Shown here: positions 46,135 to 56,200 of the stretch, piece after piece
Layout: each line of letters opens with the position of its first letter
Position numbering within the stretch: position 1 is the stretch's first letter
Assembly (NCBI GenBank): GCA_963743705.1
Contig: CAVUQS010000014.1
Location: 1 to 64,000, forward strand
Direction: 5' to 3'
Source of the DNA: PALSA-243 sp963743705
GTDB lineage: Bacteria; Acidobacteriota; Terriglobia; Bryobacterales; Bryobacteraceae
DNA length: 64,000 nt
The notes under the pieces: model-generated
Told to the model about the DNA's origin: nothing
Seen by the model: only the letters and a program-made list of their open reading frames with translations
Database searches by the model: none
Made by a program: the position numbers and the translations under genes

Positions 46135-47945
46135 TCATCGTGTGGCCGGAAAGAGCCGCACAATCACGAACTGGTTGGGGAATAACGCTCCATCTTTGTT
46201 GTCAAACTCGGCTTTCAGCTTCGCCATGCCCGTATTGACGTCGATCTGGTTGTCGACCGCTATCAAGCGTCCGGTTGCGATCTTCACCGAGTGGTCTCGG
46301 TTCCAAGCGTCCACTCGCAAATTATTGCCGGCGCGGAACTGCTCCCACACGCGAGGAAAGGCGTCCTCTGGAATGGTAAACACCACAGCGATTGGCTGAA
46401 GCTGCGTGATCGTCACGATTGCAGAAGCGTCGGACGCATGAACAAGGTTGCCCGGGTCGATCAACCGCAGGCCCACAACGCCAGTAATGGGAGCGGTAAT
46501 GTGCGTATAGATCACCTGCAGTTTCGCGTTCTCGGCAATTGCCAGATCGCTCTTAACCTTGCCTTCGAGCTGGGCAACGGCGGTTCGCGGCGCATCGAGC
46601 TGCTCTTTCGGAATCACCTGCATCTCGGCAAGTTTTTCCTGGCGGGTCAGATCCGTTCTCGCATTTTTCAGCAGGGCCTGGTCGCTATCGAGCTGTCCTT
46701 CCGCCTGCTGGACCCGGGCCTCATATGGCTGAGGGTCTATTGTCGCCAGCAACTGGCCGGCCTGGACCATGTGGCCTTCCTGAAAATTCACCGACATCAA
46801 TTGCCCGTCGACGCGCGACCTTATGTTGACTACGTAGAGAGGAGCGACGTTACCGAGGCCTTCGATATATGCGGGCTGAGTTTGTGGCGCGGCTGCGGCT
46901 GAGGCGGCGGCCTGCGCTTCCGGAACCGGCTTCGCGGCGGTGTGAGGGGCTTGCTGCGGAGGGGCGCTCGCGGCTTGGATGGGCGTAGCGATGACCGTTG
47001 CCGGGAGAGGCGAGGGACGCGTGTGCGCGGAGGCAGCCTCATATGCCAGCGGAATTCCCAACGCGAGAATCGCCGCGACGTTGCTTCGCGTAACCCCGCG
47101 CGATAGCGTCACGCTATCCAAGATGCGATGAACCCGCCGATCCTGACGCCCATAGCGCGCCATGGGGACGCCTTGCCATCGCGGTGTTTGCAGGCCGCGT
47201 TGCATGAACTCCAGGAGTACCCGCGCATAAAATGCCCTATCGCCGGTGGCAGCTATGGCATCGTCGTCGCTGACTTCCTCCGAGGCGCGCACGATGCGGC
47301 GGTGCAAGTACCAACTAAGGGGGCTGTGCCACAACAGCGCGCGGTGAATCGCGGAAAGCAGTTGCACCGCCGGGTCGCGACGGCGTAGGTGCGAGCGCTC
47401 GTGGGCGACCACGGCGTTGAGCTTCGCCTGATCCCACTCGCGCCAGTCGACAGGCAAGACGACCGTGGGCTTCAGGATGCCCAATGTTACGGGAGCCGTG
47501 ACACGGTCCGATTCGCGCAGTTCGGTTCCATCGGGTGTCACATGGGCTGCAGCACTGCGGCGCAACAAGAGCAAACTCATGGACAAGCCTAAACCGAGCC
47601 GTAGAATTAGCGTCAGGGCGACCAACACATAAGCCGCGAGGGCGGCCTTGGCCCAATCGAGGCGTGGTTGCGCCTTGGCCGCCGGGGCGCCACGGTAGTG
47701 GGCACGGCCTCGCGAATCGTCGTTGATTGCTGCACCGGGCTTACGATCCGCATCACCGGCAGAGGCGTCTTTGGCGCCACGGCATTGAGCGCCGGAATGG
47801 CGAGCGAACCGCATAATACTGCGGTCAATGCCACCAGGCGAACCGCCGAATCCTTCACCCGTAGCGCCCAAAGCAGCAGCGCCCCGGCCAGGATCAAAAT
47901 GGAGGAACGGAGCGCCCACTCCGCAAGAAATTGTGTGGTGGTCAT
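46135..47945 (-). CDS. M56 (BlaR1-like) peptidase fused to RND-pump adaptor, frameshifted as read
   Basis: The start at 47945 (MTTTQFLAEWALRSSILILAGALLLWAL) is a BlaR1/MecR1-type membrane helix. The frame is lost near 47685 by one missing base, most simply in the G4 run 47684-47687, and resumes with KAALAAYVLVALTLILRLGLG. The zinc-peptidase motif VVAHERSHLRRRD (HExxH) follows, then RASEEVSDDDAI. After a Pro/Ala-rich linker (QAAASAAAAPQTQP) the C-terminal ~240 residues form a periplasmic membrane-fusion adaptor like MdtA: IRSRVDGQLMSVNFQEGHMVQAGQLLATIDPQPYEA, a coiled-coil hairpin, ITAPITGVVGLRLIDPGNLV. Joined length about 603. It overlaps blaI as ATGA. No pump gene lies next to it. Confidence 0.85.
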
Positions 47946-48340
47946 GCTTTTTTCTCCTCGTGCGCAGCAATCTTCTCCGCTAGCGAGCGCAATTGTTTCG
48001 GGTTGAGTACCTGGTTGTCGACCAGGCCGACGAGAAAATCTTCAACGGATCCACCGCAAAAGCGGTCGATGAGTTGCTGTGCGGCCCTGATCGCAACGTT
48101 GCGCCGGGAATCTACGGCGCGGTAGATGAAGGTTCGTCCGTCGACGCGATGCGTAACGTAACCTTTCTCTTCGAGCTTCCGCAAGATGGTGCGAATGGTC
48201 GAATCCTTCAGCGCGCGCATGCTGGAGACGCCCTCGCGGCATGTTTCGGCGGTGCAGTCGGGATGGGTCCAAACGTAATCCATCAGGAACTGTTCGAGCG
48301 GGGTCAGAGGGCGGTGCGGTTTGCGGCGTGTGTTAACCAT
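47942..48340 (-). CDS. BlaI/MecI-family repressor
   Basis: 132 residues. Winged helix: PLTPLEQFLMDYVWTHPDCTAETCREG, then LKDSTIRTILRKLEEKGYVTHRVDGRTFIYRAV, then a dimerisation/cleavage region RNVAIRAAQQLIDRFCGGSVEDFLVGLVD. In this family proteolysis by the M56 partner relieves repression. The ATG at 48340 is preferred for matching family length. The stop overlaps the M56 gene as ATGA. Between 48341 and 48365 the leader has TAACGTTA and repeated GTTAG, a possible operator. Confidence 0.9.
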   Translation of the reverse strand: MVNTRRKPHRPLTPLEQFLMDYVWTHPDCTAETCREGVSSMRALKDSTIRTILRKLEEKGYVTHRVDGRTFIYRAVDSRRNVAIRAAQQLIDRFCGGSVEDFLVGLVDNQVLNPKQLRSLAEKIAAHEEKKA

Positions 48341-48459
48341 TCTAACGTTATAAATACTAACAGTGACGGTCTCCGTAGGCAAGCCCTAACCGCGTTGCGG
48401 ACACTAGCCATTTCGGGCTGTCGCGGCTTTCGGCCGGAGGGATGCCAAACTAGGAGTTC

Positions 48460-50547
48460 ATGCCGCAAATCCACCTCTGCTTCCTCTGGCATATGCACCA
48501 GCCGTTTTATAAGGATCTGGTTTCGGGCGAATACAAGCTCCCGTGGACACGCATGCATGCGCTGAAAGATTACTACGGCATGGCGCGCATTCTCGAAGAA
48601 TTTCCGGAGGTGCATCAGACATTCAACCTGGTGCCGTCGATGCTGGTGCAGATGGAGGAATATGCGGCGGGGGAAGCGGCCGACCCTTTTCTCGACGCTG
48701 CGCTCAAGCCGGCGGAAGCGCTTTCGGAAAATGAGAAGGCGTTTCTGCTGAAGCACTCGTTTTATTCGGATCCGCAGCACATGATCTACCGCTATCCGCG
48801 GTATGGCGAGTTATACAACGCGTGGCGCACTCAGGAAGGCGCGGGCGCGCGCACGCTGTTCGGCCCGCAGGAATTCCGCGATCTGCAGATGTGGTCGCAA
48901 CTGGCGTGGTTCGACGAGGAGTTTCAGGAGCACGACGAAGAAGTTCGGGAATGGGTGCGGCGCGGGCGGGGGTTCACGCTCGCGGACCAGGCGCGCATGG
49001 GCGAAAAGCAGCGGGAGATTTGCGGCGCGGCCATTCCGGAATATCGCAAGCTGGCCGCGGCGGGACAGATCGAAATCTCGACCACGCCGTTTTATCATCC
49101 GATCCTGCCGCTCATTTGCGACAGCAATGTGGCGAGCATGGCGCATCCGAATGTGCCGTTGCCGCCGCGGTTCCGATACCCGCAGGACGCGCGCCGCCAG
49201 CTTACGATGGCGCGCGAATACGTGGAGCGGCACTTCGGCGTGGCGCCGGCGGGGCTGTGGCCCTCGGAGGGATCGGTCTCGGACGAGGTTTTTCAGATCG
49301 CGTCGGAGCTGGGCTTCGAATGGACGGCGACCGATAGCGGCGTGCTGCAGCGGACGCTATCTCGTCCGGTGGATCTGGCGGCCCTTTACAAGCCGTATCG
49401 CTGGGAGCAGGACGGACGCGCGATCTCGGTGATGTTCCGCGATCACTATATGAGCGACCTGATCGGGTTCGTGTACTCGAAGATGGACGCCGCCGCGGCC
49501 GCGCACGATTTTCTGCGGCGCATTCGCGAGAATTGCAGCGGCATTTTGGGGTCGGGACGCGACGCGCTGGTCCCAATTATTCTCGATGGCGAAAACGCCT
49601 GGGAGTATTACTACCGCAACGGCCGGCCGTTCCTGCGGGAGCTCTACCGCGGCATCTCGGAGGATCCGCAGATGCGCGCACTGACGGTGAGCGAGGGGTT
49701 GAAGCTGCATCAGCCGGAAAGGCTGGGCCACATTTTTCCAGGATCGTGGATCAACGCCAACTTCGATGTGTGGATCGGCGCAAGCGAGGACAACGAGGCG
49801 TGGACGCAATTGCTGCGCGCGCGGCAGGCATTCGATGCGACGGCGGATTCCGTTCCGTGGACGCAGCGCGATCTGGCGTTCGAGGAATTGCTGATCGCGG
49901 AAGGCAGCGATTGGTGCTGGTGGTACGGGCCGGAACACGATTCCGCCAACCGTCCGGAGTTCGACCAGCTTTACCGGACGCATCTGGCGAACGTTTATCG
50001 CTTCCTGAACCTGACGCCACCGGAGGAATTATCGCGGCCGATTTTGCGCATTGCGGTGCAAGCGGTGCAGGTTCCGCCCTCGGAGCCGATCTCGCCGATC
50101 ATCGACGGCGAGGTGACTTCGTACTTCGAATGGATGGGAGCGGGGGTATACCGCGCCGAGGAACGCTCGGGCGCCATGCACGGCAAGAAATTTTTGGTGG
50201 AGGAGGTGCAATACGGCAGCGACGCGGCGAATCTCTACTTGCGCGTGGACTTCCACGAGGGGTTCGAGGAAGGCTTGGGCGCGATGGAGTTGCGCTTGAC
50301 GGCGCTGGCGGTGGATAGCGGAAAGACGAGCTCGCTCACGGTGGCGTTTCTGGCATCGGGGGCGCGCGCGGAGGGCATTGACGGCGTGGCGTGCGCGTTC
50401 GCGCGCGTGCTGGAAATCAAGATTCCGATGCAGTCGCTGGGAACCGTGGCAGGGCGGCCCGTGCGCTTTCAGCTATCGATCTGGGAAGCCGGGCTGCCGA
50501 TGGACGCCGTTCCGCAGCAGGGATGGATTGAAGTAGGGGCCGCCTGA
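48460..50547 (+). CDS. GH57-family glycoside hydrolase
   Basis: 695 residues. GH57 (beta/alpha)7 barrel marks: N-terminal LCFLWHMHQPFYKD with the region-I His pair, ISTTPFYHPILPLI (region II), GLWPSEGSVSDEV (region III with the likely nucleophile Glu) and ILDGENAWEYY (region IV with the acid Asp). A C-terminal beta-rich ~170 residues (ISPIIDGEVTSYFEWMGAGVY onward) fits the DUF1925/1926-type domain. No signal peptide, so probably intracellular alpha-glucan (glycogen, maltodextrin) metabolism. It faces blaI divergently, with about 120 bases between starts. Confidence 0.93.
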   Translation: MPQIHLCFLWHMHQPFYKDLVSGEYKLPWTRMHALKDYYGMARILEEFPEVHQTFNLVPSMLVQMEEYAAGEAADPFLDAALKPAEALSENEKAFLLKHSFYSDPQHMIYRYPRYGELYNAWRTQEGAGARTLFGPQEFRDLQMWSQLAWFDEEFQEHDEEVREWVRRGRGFTLADQARMGEKQREICGAAIPEYRKLAAAGQIEISTTPFYHPILPLICDSNVASMAHPNVPLPPRFRYPQDARRQLTMAREYVERHFGVAPAGLWPSEGSVSDEVFQIASELGFEWTATDSGVLQRTLSRPVDLAALYKPYRWEQDGRAISVMFRDHYMSDLIGFVYSKMDAAAAAHDFLRRIRENCSGILGSGRDALVPIILDGENAWEYYYRNGRPFLRELYRGISEDPQMRALTVSEGLKLHQPERLGHIFPGSWINANFDVWIGASEDNEAWTQLLRARQAFDATADSVPWTQRDLAFEELLIAEGSDWCWWYGPEHDSANRPEFDQLYRTHLANVYRFLNLTPPEELSRPILRIAVQAVQVPPSEPISPIIDGEVTSYFEWMGAGVYRAEERSGAMHGKKFLVEEVQYGSDAANLYLRVDFHEGFEEGLGAMELRLTALAVDSGKTSSLTVAFLASGARAEGIDGVACAFARVLEIKIPMQSLGTVAGRPVRFQLSIWEAGLPMDAVPQQGWIEVGAA

Positions 50548-50557
50548 CGCGTACGCC

Positions 50558-50692
50558 CTAGAGGTTGCGGGCGTCCGGACGCTTGGGCTGAGACGCTAAT
50601 GCCTTTCGCAAAGCCTGACTACGCTCCCTGCGGGCGAGCTTGCTCTTCCGGGTGCGGTGGAAGCGCGCTTTATCTCCGTTGATGGCTGACAT
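50558..50692 (-). CDS. Very small basic protein
   Basis: 44 residues: starts MSAINGDKARFHRTRKSKLA and ends KRPDARNL, with about a third Lys/Arg. The INGDKARFHRxRKxKLxRR start seems like a conserved bacterial micro-protein pattern, but I cannot name a family. The highly basic composition suggests RNA, ribosome or DNA binding. ATG at 50692, TAG at 50558; ribosome binding site weak. It ends 11 bases from the GH57 stop on the other strand. Confidence 0.5.
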   Translation of the reverse strand: MSAINGDKARFHRTRKSKLARRERSQALRKALASQPKRPDARNL

Positions 50693-50740
50693 GATGACCC
50701 AAGGGTAGCAGGTTCCCGCTAACGCGAGGCGCTACTCAGG

Positions 50741-51217
50741 CTACTCCGGCAACGGCCCCAGAATTTCGATTTGGTATTTCGCAGCCAGAACCATCAGTTT
50801 CTCCATATCGGGCGGCGCGGGAACCGGCAGTTCGAGTTTGGCGGCGGGTTCGCTCATGCCGATCACGAAGTTTTCGAAGCCGCCTGGCGTGGTCAGCAGA
50901 AGAACGCGGGCGGGCGCGTTGCCATCGACGCGGAAGCCGTGCGGAATGTTGCGCGGACCGAAGACGAAATCGCCGGGTCCGGCGTGGATTTTCCGGCCGT
51001 CCAGGATGAAGGTCAGTTGGCCTTCGATCACGTAGAAGGCTTCGTCTTCGGCGTGATGAACGTGATAAGGCGAACCTGAGCCCACCGGCATCAGTTGTTC
51101 GAGCAGGCACAGCGCGCCGTTGGTGGTTTCAGCGGTCGCTTTAACCAAGGTCAGAGTATTCAGAAACCAGATGGCCTGGGGTTCGGCGGGGATGTTTGTT
51201 TGTAATTGGGCGGTCAT
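50741..51217 (-). CDS. Cupin-domain protein
   Basis: 158 residues. Cupin motif 1 is PYHVHHAEDEAFYVIEGQL (H-x-H-x4-E) and motif 2 is PGDFVFGPRNIPHGFRV (final His), so a metal-binding site is complete. The two motifs are followed by an alpha-helical tail. It may be a dioxygenase or binding protein; substrate unknown. The ATG at 51217 has GAGG six bases upstream. It is divergent from the ECF sigma gene. Confidence 0.88.
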   Translation of the reverse strand: MTAQLQTNIPAEPQAIWFLNTLTLVKATAETTNGALCLLEQLMPVGSGSPYHVHHAEDEAFYVIEGQLTFILDGRKIHAGPGDFVFGPRNIPHGFRVDGNAPARVLLLTTPGGFENFVIGMSEPAAKLELPVPAPPDMEKLMVLAAKYQIEILGPLPE

Positions 51218-51293
51218 TTTTTCCTCGTTATTTTTCGCTGCTGCAAACTGGATGTGTAACAAAGAGGCTGCCCGTTACACATAAAATACGGGA

Positions 51294-51839
51294 ATGTCCG
51301 GATGGGATGACGATGCAGGGCTGGCGATGCGGATTTCGGCGGGAGATGCGAGGGAGGCGGAAGGCGAATTGTTCGAGCGGATGGCGCCGCGGATACGGAT
51401 GTACGGGCTGCGGCATTTACGCGATGAACAAGCGGCGGACGACCTGACGCAACAGGTGATGATGATCGTGATCCAGAAGCTGCGGGCGGGCGAGTTGCGG
51501 GAAGAAGAAAAGCTGGCATCGTTCGTTTTGGGGACGTGCCGGATGACAGCGCTCGATTTGCGGCGCAACGCGCAGCGGAGACAGCGGCTGCTGGATCAGT
51601 TTGGCACGGATTTGCTGGTTCCGGCGGCTTTCGACGGGCCGGAGTTGGACACGGAACAGCTCAGGCGATGCCTGGAGAGACTGCGGGAACGGGAACGATC
51701 GGTGGTGATTCTGACCTTTTATGACGAGCAGACCGGCGCGGACGTGGCCAATTTCCTGGGCGTCAGCGAGGCCAACGTGCGGGTGATCAGGCATCGCGCC
51801 ATCGCCCAACTTCGGACCTGCATGGAGGTCGGCGCATGA
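51294..51839 (+). CDS. ECF-type RNA polymerase sigma factor
   Basis: 181 residues. Sigma region 2: AEGELFERMAPRIRMYGLRHLRDEQAADDLTQQVMMIVIQ. Region 4: LRRCLERLRERERSVVILTFYDEQTGADVANFLGVSEANVRVIRHRAIAQLR, with a clear HTH. It directs polymerase to a small regulon, probably including its own operon. The 3' end overlaps the downstream gene as ATGA, the usual arrangement with an anti-sigma factor. Confidence 0.92.
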   Translation: MSGWDDDAGLAMRISAGDAREAEGELFERMAPRIRMYGLRHLRDEQAADDLTQQVMMIVIQKLRAGELREEEKLASFVLGTCRMTALDLRRNAQRRQRLLDQFGTDLLVPAAFDGPELDTEQLRRCLERLRERERSVVILTFYDEQTGADVANFLGVSEANVRVIRHRAIAQLRTCMEVGA

Positions 51840-52399
51840 GTTGCGAGACTCCCCTGGATTTCGGGTTGCTAGCCGATTATTGGGCCGGCACATTGAGCGC
51901 CGAGGAAGAAGCGCCGGTCGAGGAACACCTCTTTGGCTGCGACGAATGCAGTGCGGCGCTAGGCGAGATAAGGGCGCTCGCAGAAGGCGTGAGGGAACTG
52001 GCGCGTCAAGGGTCATTGCGGTGGATTGCCAGCGATGCGTTTCTGAAGCGGTCGGCGGAAAACGGATTGCGCGTGCGCCAGTATGCGCCACCGGCGGGCG
52101 GGAGCGTCGAGTGCACCGTGACCGAAACCGACGACCTGCTGATCGGCAGGCTGGCGGCGGCCTTAGGCAATGTGGCGCATGTCGATCTGAGCATCTGCGA
52201 CGGGACCGGTATAGAACGGGGCCGACTGATCGATATTCCGTTCCATGCGCGGACGCCGGAAGTGATCTATCACGAATCGATGCTGGTGGCGCGCTCTTCG
52301 CCCACCAGCGTGATGGTGGCTAAGCTGGTGGCGGTGGATGAAAAGGGTGAACGCCTCCTGGGCGAGTACACGTTCCACCACACACGCAGCTTGCCCTAG
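51836..52399 (+). CDS. Putative zinc-finger anti-sigma factor
   Basis: 187 residues. The N-terminus LLADYWAGTLSAEEEAPVEEHLFGCDECSAAL has the His-x3-Cys-x2-Cys of the anti-sigma zinc domain. No transmembrane helix follows, unlike many such proteins; the remaining 130 residues are a soluble beta-rich domain (LIDIPFHARTPEVIYHESML) that might sense a signal. The start overlaps the sigma stop by four bases. The role is inferred from domain and coupling. Confidence 0.75.
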   Translation: MSCETPLDFGLLADYWAGTLSAEEEAPVEEHLFGCDECSAALGEIRALAEGVRELARQGSLRWIASDAFLKRSAENGLRVRQYAPPAGGSVECTVTETDDLLIGRLAAALGNVAHVDLSICDGTGIERGRLIDIPFHARTPEVIYHESMLVARSSPTSVMVAKLVAVDEKGERLLGEYTFHHTRSLP

Positions 52400-52441
52400 A
52401 CACCACGGAGCAGGTGTCCGAAGCGAGACTGGCTGTGGGGC

Positions 52442-52891
52442 TTATGCCGCCGACTGGCTGGCTTCCACGGCCACGATCGGCGTTTCCATGCGATGGCGCG
52501 GCTTGAGGCCGAGCTGATGCATGATACGCCCGACGTGATCGGGATCGTAGCGAATGCCGAAGCGAACGTAAATGGCAGAGGCGAACCGCGCGGTAGTCCA
52601 GCGGTCTTCGAGGAACCCAGCGGCGCGCGCACCGGCGCGGAACAACTCGATGGTTCCCTGACGTTGATCGTGGGTTAAGCGGCTAGGACGGCCGGTAGCC
52701 CGGCGTTTACGCAAAGACTCGACGCCCTTGCGGTGTAAAGCCCGGTGCCAGCGGGAAGCCGTGGTGCGGCTCACGCTGAATTTACGGGCGATTTGGGACT
52801 GCGAGAGTCCGTTTTGCAGGTCCTGCGCGGCTAGCAGGCGCCTGCTCTCCATTTCATCGCGAGTCAAAATGCCTTGTGCGGCTGTCTCCAT
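52442..52891 (-). CDS. Lone IS630/Tc-type HTH protein without catalytic domain
   Basis: 149 residues. Two HTH units as at the N-terminus of IS630-type transposases: GLSQSQIARKFSVSRTTASRWHRALHRKG, then RLTHDQRQGTIELFRAG and a winged helix (FASAIYVRFGIRYDPDHVGRIMHQLGLKP). The DDE catalytic domain that normally follows is missing and the frame ends cleanly with VEASQSAA. It could be a transposase relic or a domesticated DNA-binding protein. The next gene on the other strand is the second Oar receptor. Confidence 0.75.
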   Translation of the reverse strand: METAAQGILTRDEMESRRLLAAQDLQNGLSQSQIARKFSVSRTTASRWHRALHRKGVESLRKRRATGRPSRLTHDQRQGTIELFRAGARAAGFLEDRWTTARFASAIYVRFGIRYDPDHVGRIMHQLGLKPRHRMETPIVAVEASQSAA

Positions 52892-53225
52892 TAGGTCTCG
52901 CGCGGATGTTTGAATACCAGAGCGATATCAGAATATCAGAAAACATTTTCAATTGAAATTGTTTTTTGCAGGATTTTTTGCGCCGATATGCCCAATTCCG
53001 CCGTTGCCGGTTGTAAATCCCTGATGACGAAATCGGGGTTCGAGCGTATAATCCTTCAAAACGGGAAACGGGTGCTCCCAGTCTGAGTTAGTCGCTTGTC
53101 CCCCTAGTTTGGCGGGCTTCAAGGTTAGCCTGCGCAGCGCGCTCTACGTGTCGCCCTGCGCCGCTTGATGCCCACCAGGGCGGTCCGCCGCGACCGATGT
53201 TCAGGGTTATCCAGGGAGGTTCCAC
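52892..53225. promoter_or_regulatory. AT-rich divergent control region
   Basis: 334 bases between the HTH gene and the second Oar gene. It contains ATATCAGAATATCAG (a direct repeat, 52925-52939) and the 12-base perfect palindrome TTTCAATTGAAA (52947-52958), standing out from the GC-rich surroundings, both near the HTH start. A perfect TATAAT lies at 53047-53052 and could be the -10 box of the Oar gene; the best -35 (TGATGA, 53022-53027) is weak and 19 bases away. Confidence 0.45.
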
Positions 53226-56200
53226 ATGCGCAGAGGCGTCGTGTATTTTTCGCTGCTCGCCTTCGTGGCGGCGGCGTTCGCTCAAGTCAACACCAGTACG
53301 ATGGATGGAACGGTGAAAGATCCGCAGGGCGCGCTGATTCCGCACGCGCAAGTCACTGTCACCAATACGCTCACCGGACAGGCTCTCTCCACGACCACGG
53401 ATGAGAAAGGCCATTGGGCAATTCCCTCGCTTTCGACGGCGACTTATTCGGTGACGGTAAGCGCGGCAGGCTTCAAGAAAGTAGAAAAGGCCGACGTCAA
53501 GATGGATGCCGGCATTCCCGCAACGGTCAATCTGGCGCTGGAGGTGGGCGCGGTATCGGAAACGGTGGAGGTGGTGGGCGGCGCGGAGGTGGTGCAGAGC
53601 ACCAGCGCGACGGTTTCGTCGGATCTGACAGGGCGGCAGGTGAACGATTTGCCGATTCCCAGCCGCAATGCGACCGATCTGATCGTGACGCTGCCAGGCA
53701 CGCAGACACCGGCGGGGCCGCGGAATACAACGTTCGACGGGCTGCCGCAGGCCACGGTGAACATGACTCTCGATGGGGTCAACATCCAGGACAACCTGCT
53801 CAAGAACGGGTCGGGGGGCGCGTTTTATCCGGTGGTTTACCCGCGCACGGACGCGATTGAAGAGGTTTCGGTGACTTCAGCCGCTTCCGGCGCAGAGAGC
53901 CTGGGCGAGGGCGCGATTCAAGTGAAGTTCGTGACCAAATCGGGAACCAACCAGTGGCACGGCGGCGCGTTCTGGCAGGAGCGCAACACCTACTTCGACG
54001 CTAACACCTACTTCAACAATATCGACGGACTTTCGCGCGACCGCATTCTGCTGCACCAGATGGGCGCGCATATCGGCGGCCCGATCATCAAGAAAAAGCT
54101 GTTCATCTTTTTCAACTATGAGGTGTTCCGCTTCCCGCAAAGCTGGAACGAGGCGCAGGATAAGGGCGCGCAGCTCACGGTGCTGACGGACAGCGCGCGC
54201 GCCGGGCTCTTTACGTATAAGGATTCTACCGGAGCGCTGCGCCAGGTCAACCTTTACTCACTGGCGGCCGCGGGAAATTTCCCGTCGAGCCCCGACCCGC
54301 TGATCGCCAACACGCTTTCGCAAATCGCGGCGGCCTCGGCGCAGGGCGGCAGCCTGACTTCGCGGGTCACGGCCAACGACTATAACCGCAACAACTTCAA
54401 TTTCCTGGCGCCGGGCGAGCACAAGATCGATTTCCCGCAAGGCAAATTGGATTGGGTGATCAACTCCAAGCACCATTGGGAGGCTACGGGCGGAGTCAAT
54501 CCGTACCGCCTGTTCCCAGATGGCATCAACGCGGTGATTCCGGTGTTTCCCGGCAGCGGCACGGTGCTGGGGTCGAAGGTCAACGCGGGACAGCGCGAAG
54601 CGTTCTGGACGGGTTCGACGGCGCTGCGTTCGGCATGGTCTCCGCACTGGACGAGTGAGATCCGGTTCGGATTGTCGTCTGGGAACGTGCTGTTCTTCAA
54701 CGATATTTCGCCCAGCTTGTTCGCTCCGTGGCGCGGGTACGCACCCAACATGGCGGGCTACGTGACCGTGCCGTACAATGCCAGCACTTACTCGCGGCGC
54801 AACGACCCGGTGGCGCAACTTAACGGCAACGCCACGTGGGTGCGCGGCAGCCACCTCGTCAACATGGGCGGGAGCTTCTCGCAGATCAACGAATGGATGG
54901 CGAGTTGGGGAACGCAGACAATTCCGCGCGTGTCTTTTGGCGTGCAGAGCACCGATCCGGCGCTGGCGCTGTTCAGCTCTTCGAATTTCCCCAACAGCTC
55001 GGCGAGCGATCTGAGCAACGCCGAAGCGCTTTATGCGCTGCTGACCGGCCGCGTGTCGTCGATCACGAGCTCGGTGGTGCTGGGCGAGCAAAGCAAGACT
55101 TACGGCCCGAACCCGACCATCAGCCGCTACCGGCAGAGAGAGTTTGGCCTGTTCCTGCAGGACAGCTGGAAAGTCACGCCGAAGCTCACGCTCAATTACG
55201 GCATGCGCCTCGAGAACCAATTCCCGTTCCATGTCTACAACAACACCTTCACGCGGCCGGGGTATGCGGGGCTGTACGGGGTATCGGGAGTGGGCGATCT
55301 CTTCCAGCCGGGCGCATCCTCCGGCTCGACGCCGGTGTTGACGGCGGTGACTGGCGATACCACGGGATTCTCGGCGATCCATATGCCGGTGCCGGTGGCG
55401 GGCGTGGCTTATGTGCTGCCGGAGATGTCGAGCCCCTTGCGTTGGATTCTCGGCGGCAAAGGCGATTCCGTCTTGCGCGGCGGGTTCTCGATCGCCACGG
55501 TGCGCGAGCAGTTCACCATTCCGTGGAGTTCGAACCAGGGCGTGAGCATCAACACCAGCACGGACCCGATCTCGACGAATACGGCGGCGTTCGGCCAGGC
55601 GGGCAGCGTGCTGTTTAGCAACCCGACGTTGCCTTCGGTTACCGTGCCATCATCGCCCACGTATCCGCTGGGGCTGGCGCCGGGCAACTCGATCAACGAT
55701 TACGACCCCAATATCAAGACGCGCTACGTGGAGTCGTGGAACCTCAGCCTGCAGCGGCCGCTCGGCCACGACACGGTGCTCGATGTCCGCTATGTGGGGA
55801 ATCACTCAGCGCGCGCGTGGACGTCGCTCAATCTCAACGAAGTGAACGTGGTGGAGAGCGGATTCCTCAACCAGTTCCAGATCGCACAGAATAACCTGGC
55901 GATCGCGAACGGGGAATCGGTGAGTCAACTGACTGGCGGGACGTTAAAGAGCACCAACTTCTTCAACACCGGATTGCCGGGGCAGAAGGACGTGCCGCTG
56001 CTTACGACGGCGCTGGCCGGCGCGAGCAACTCAACGCTGGCCAATTATGTGGCGCAAGGGCAGACGGGCGCTTTCGCCAACAGCATCGCGGGTAACGTGA
56101 CGCAGATGGGGCGGCTGACGGCGGCGGGGTATCCGGCGAATCTGTTCCAGGTGAACCCGTCGACCGGCGGATCGGCGGCGAATTTGACGACCAACCAGGG

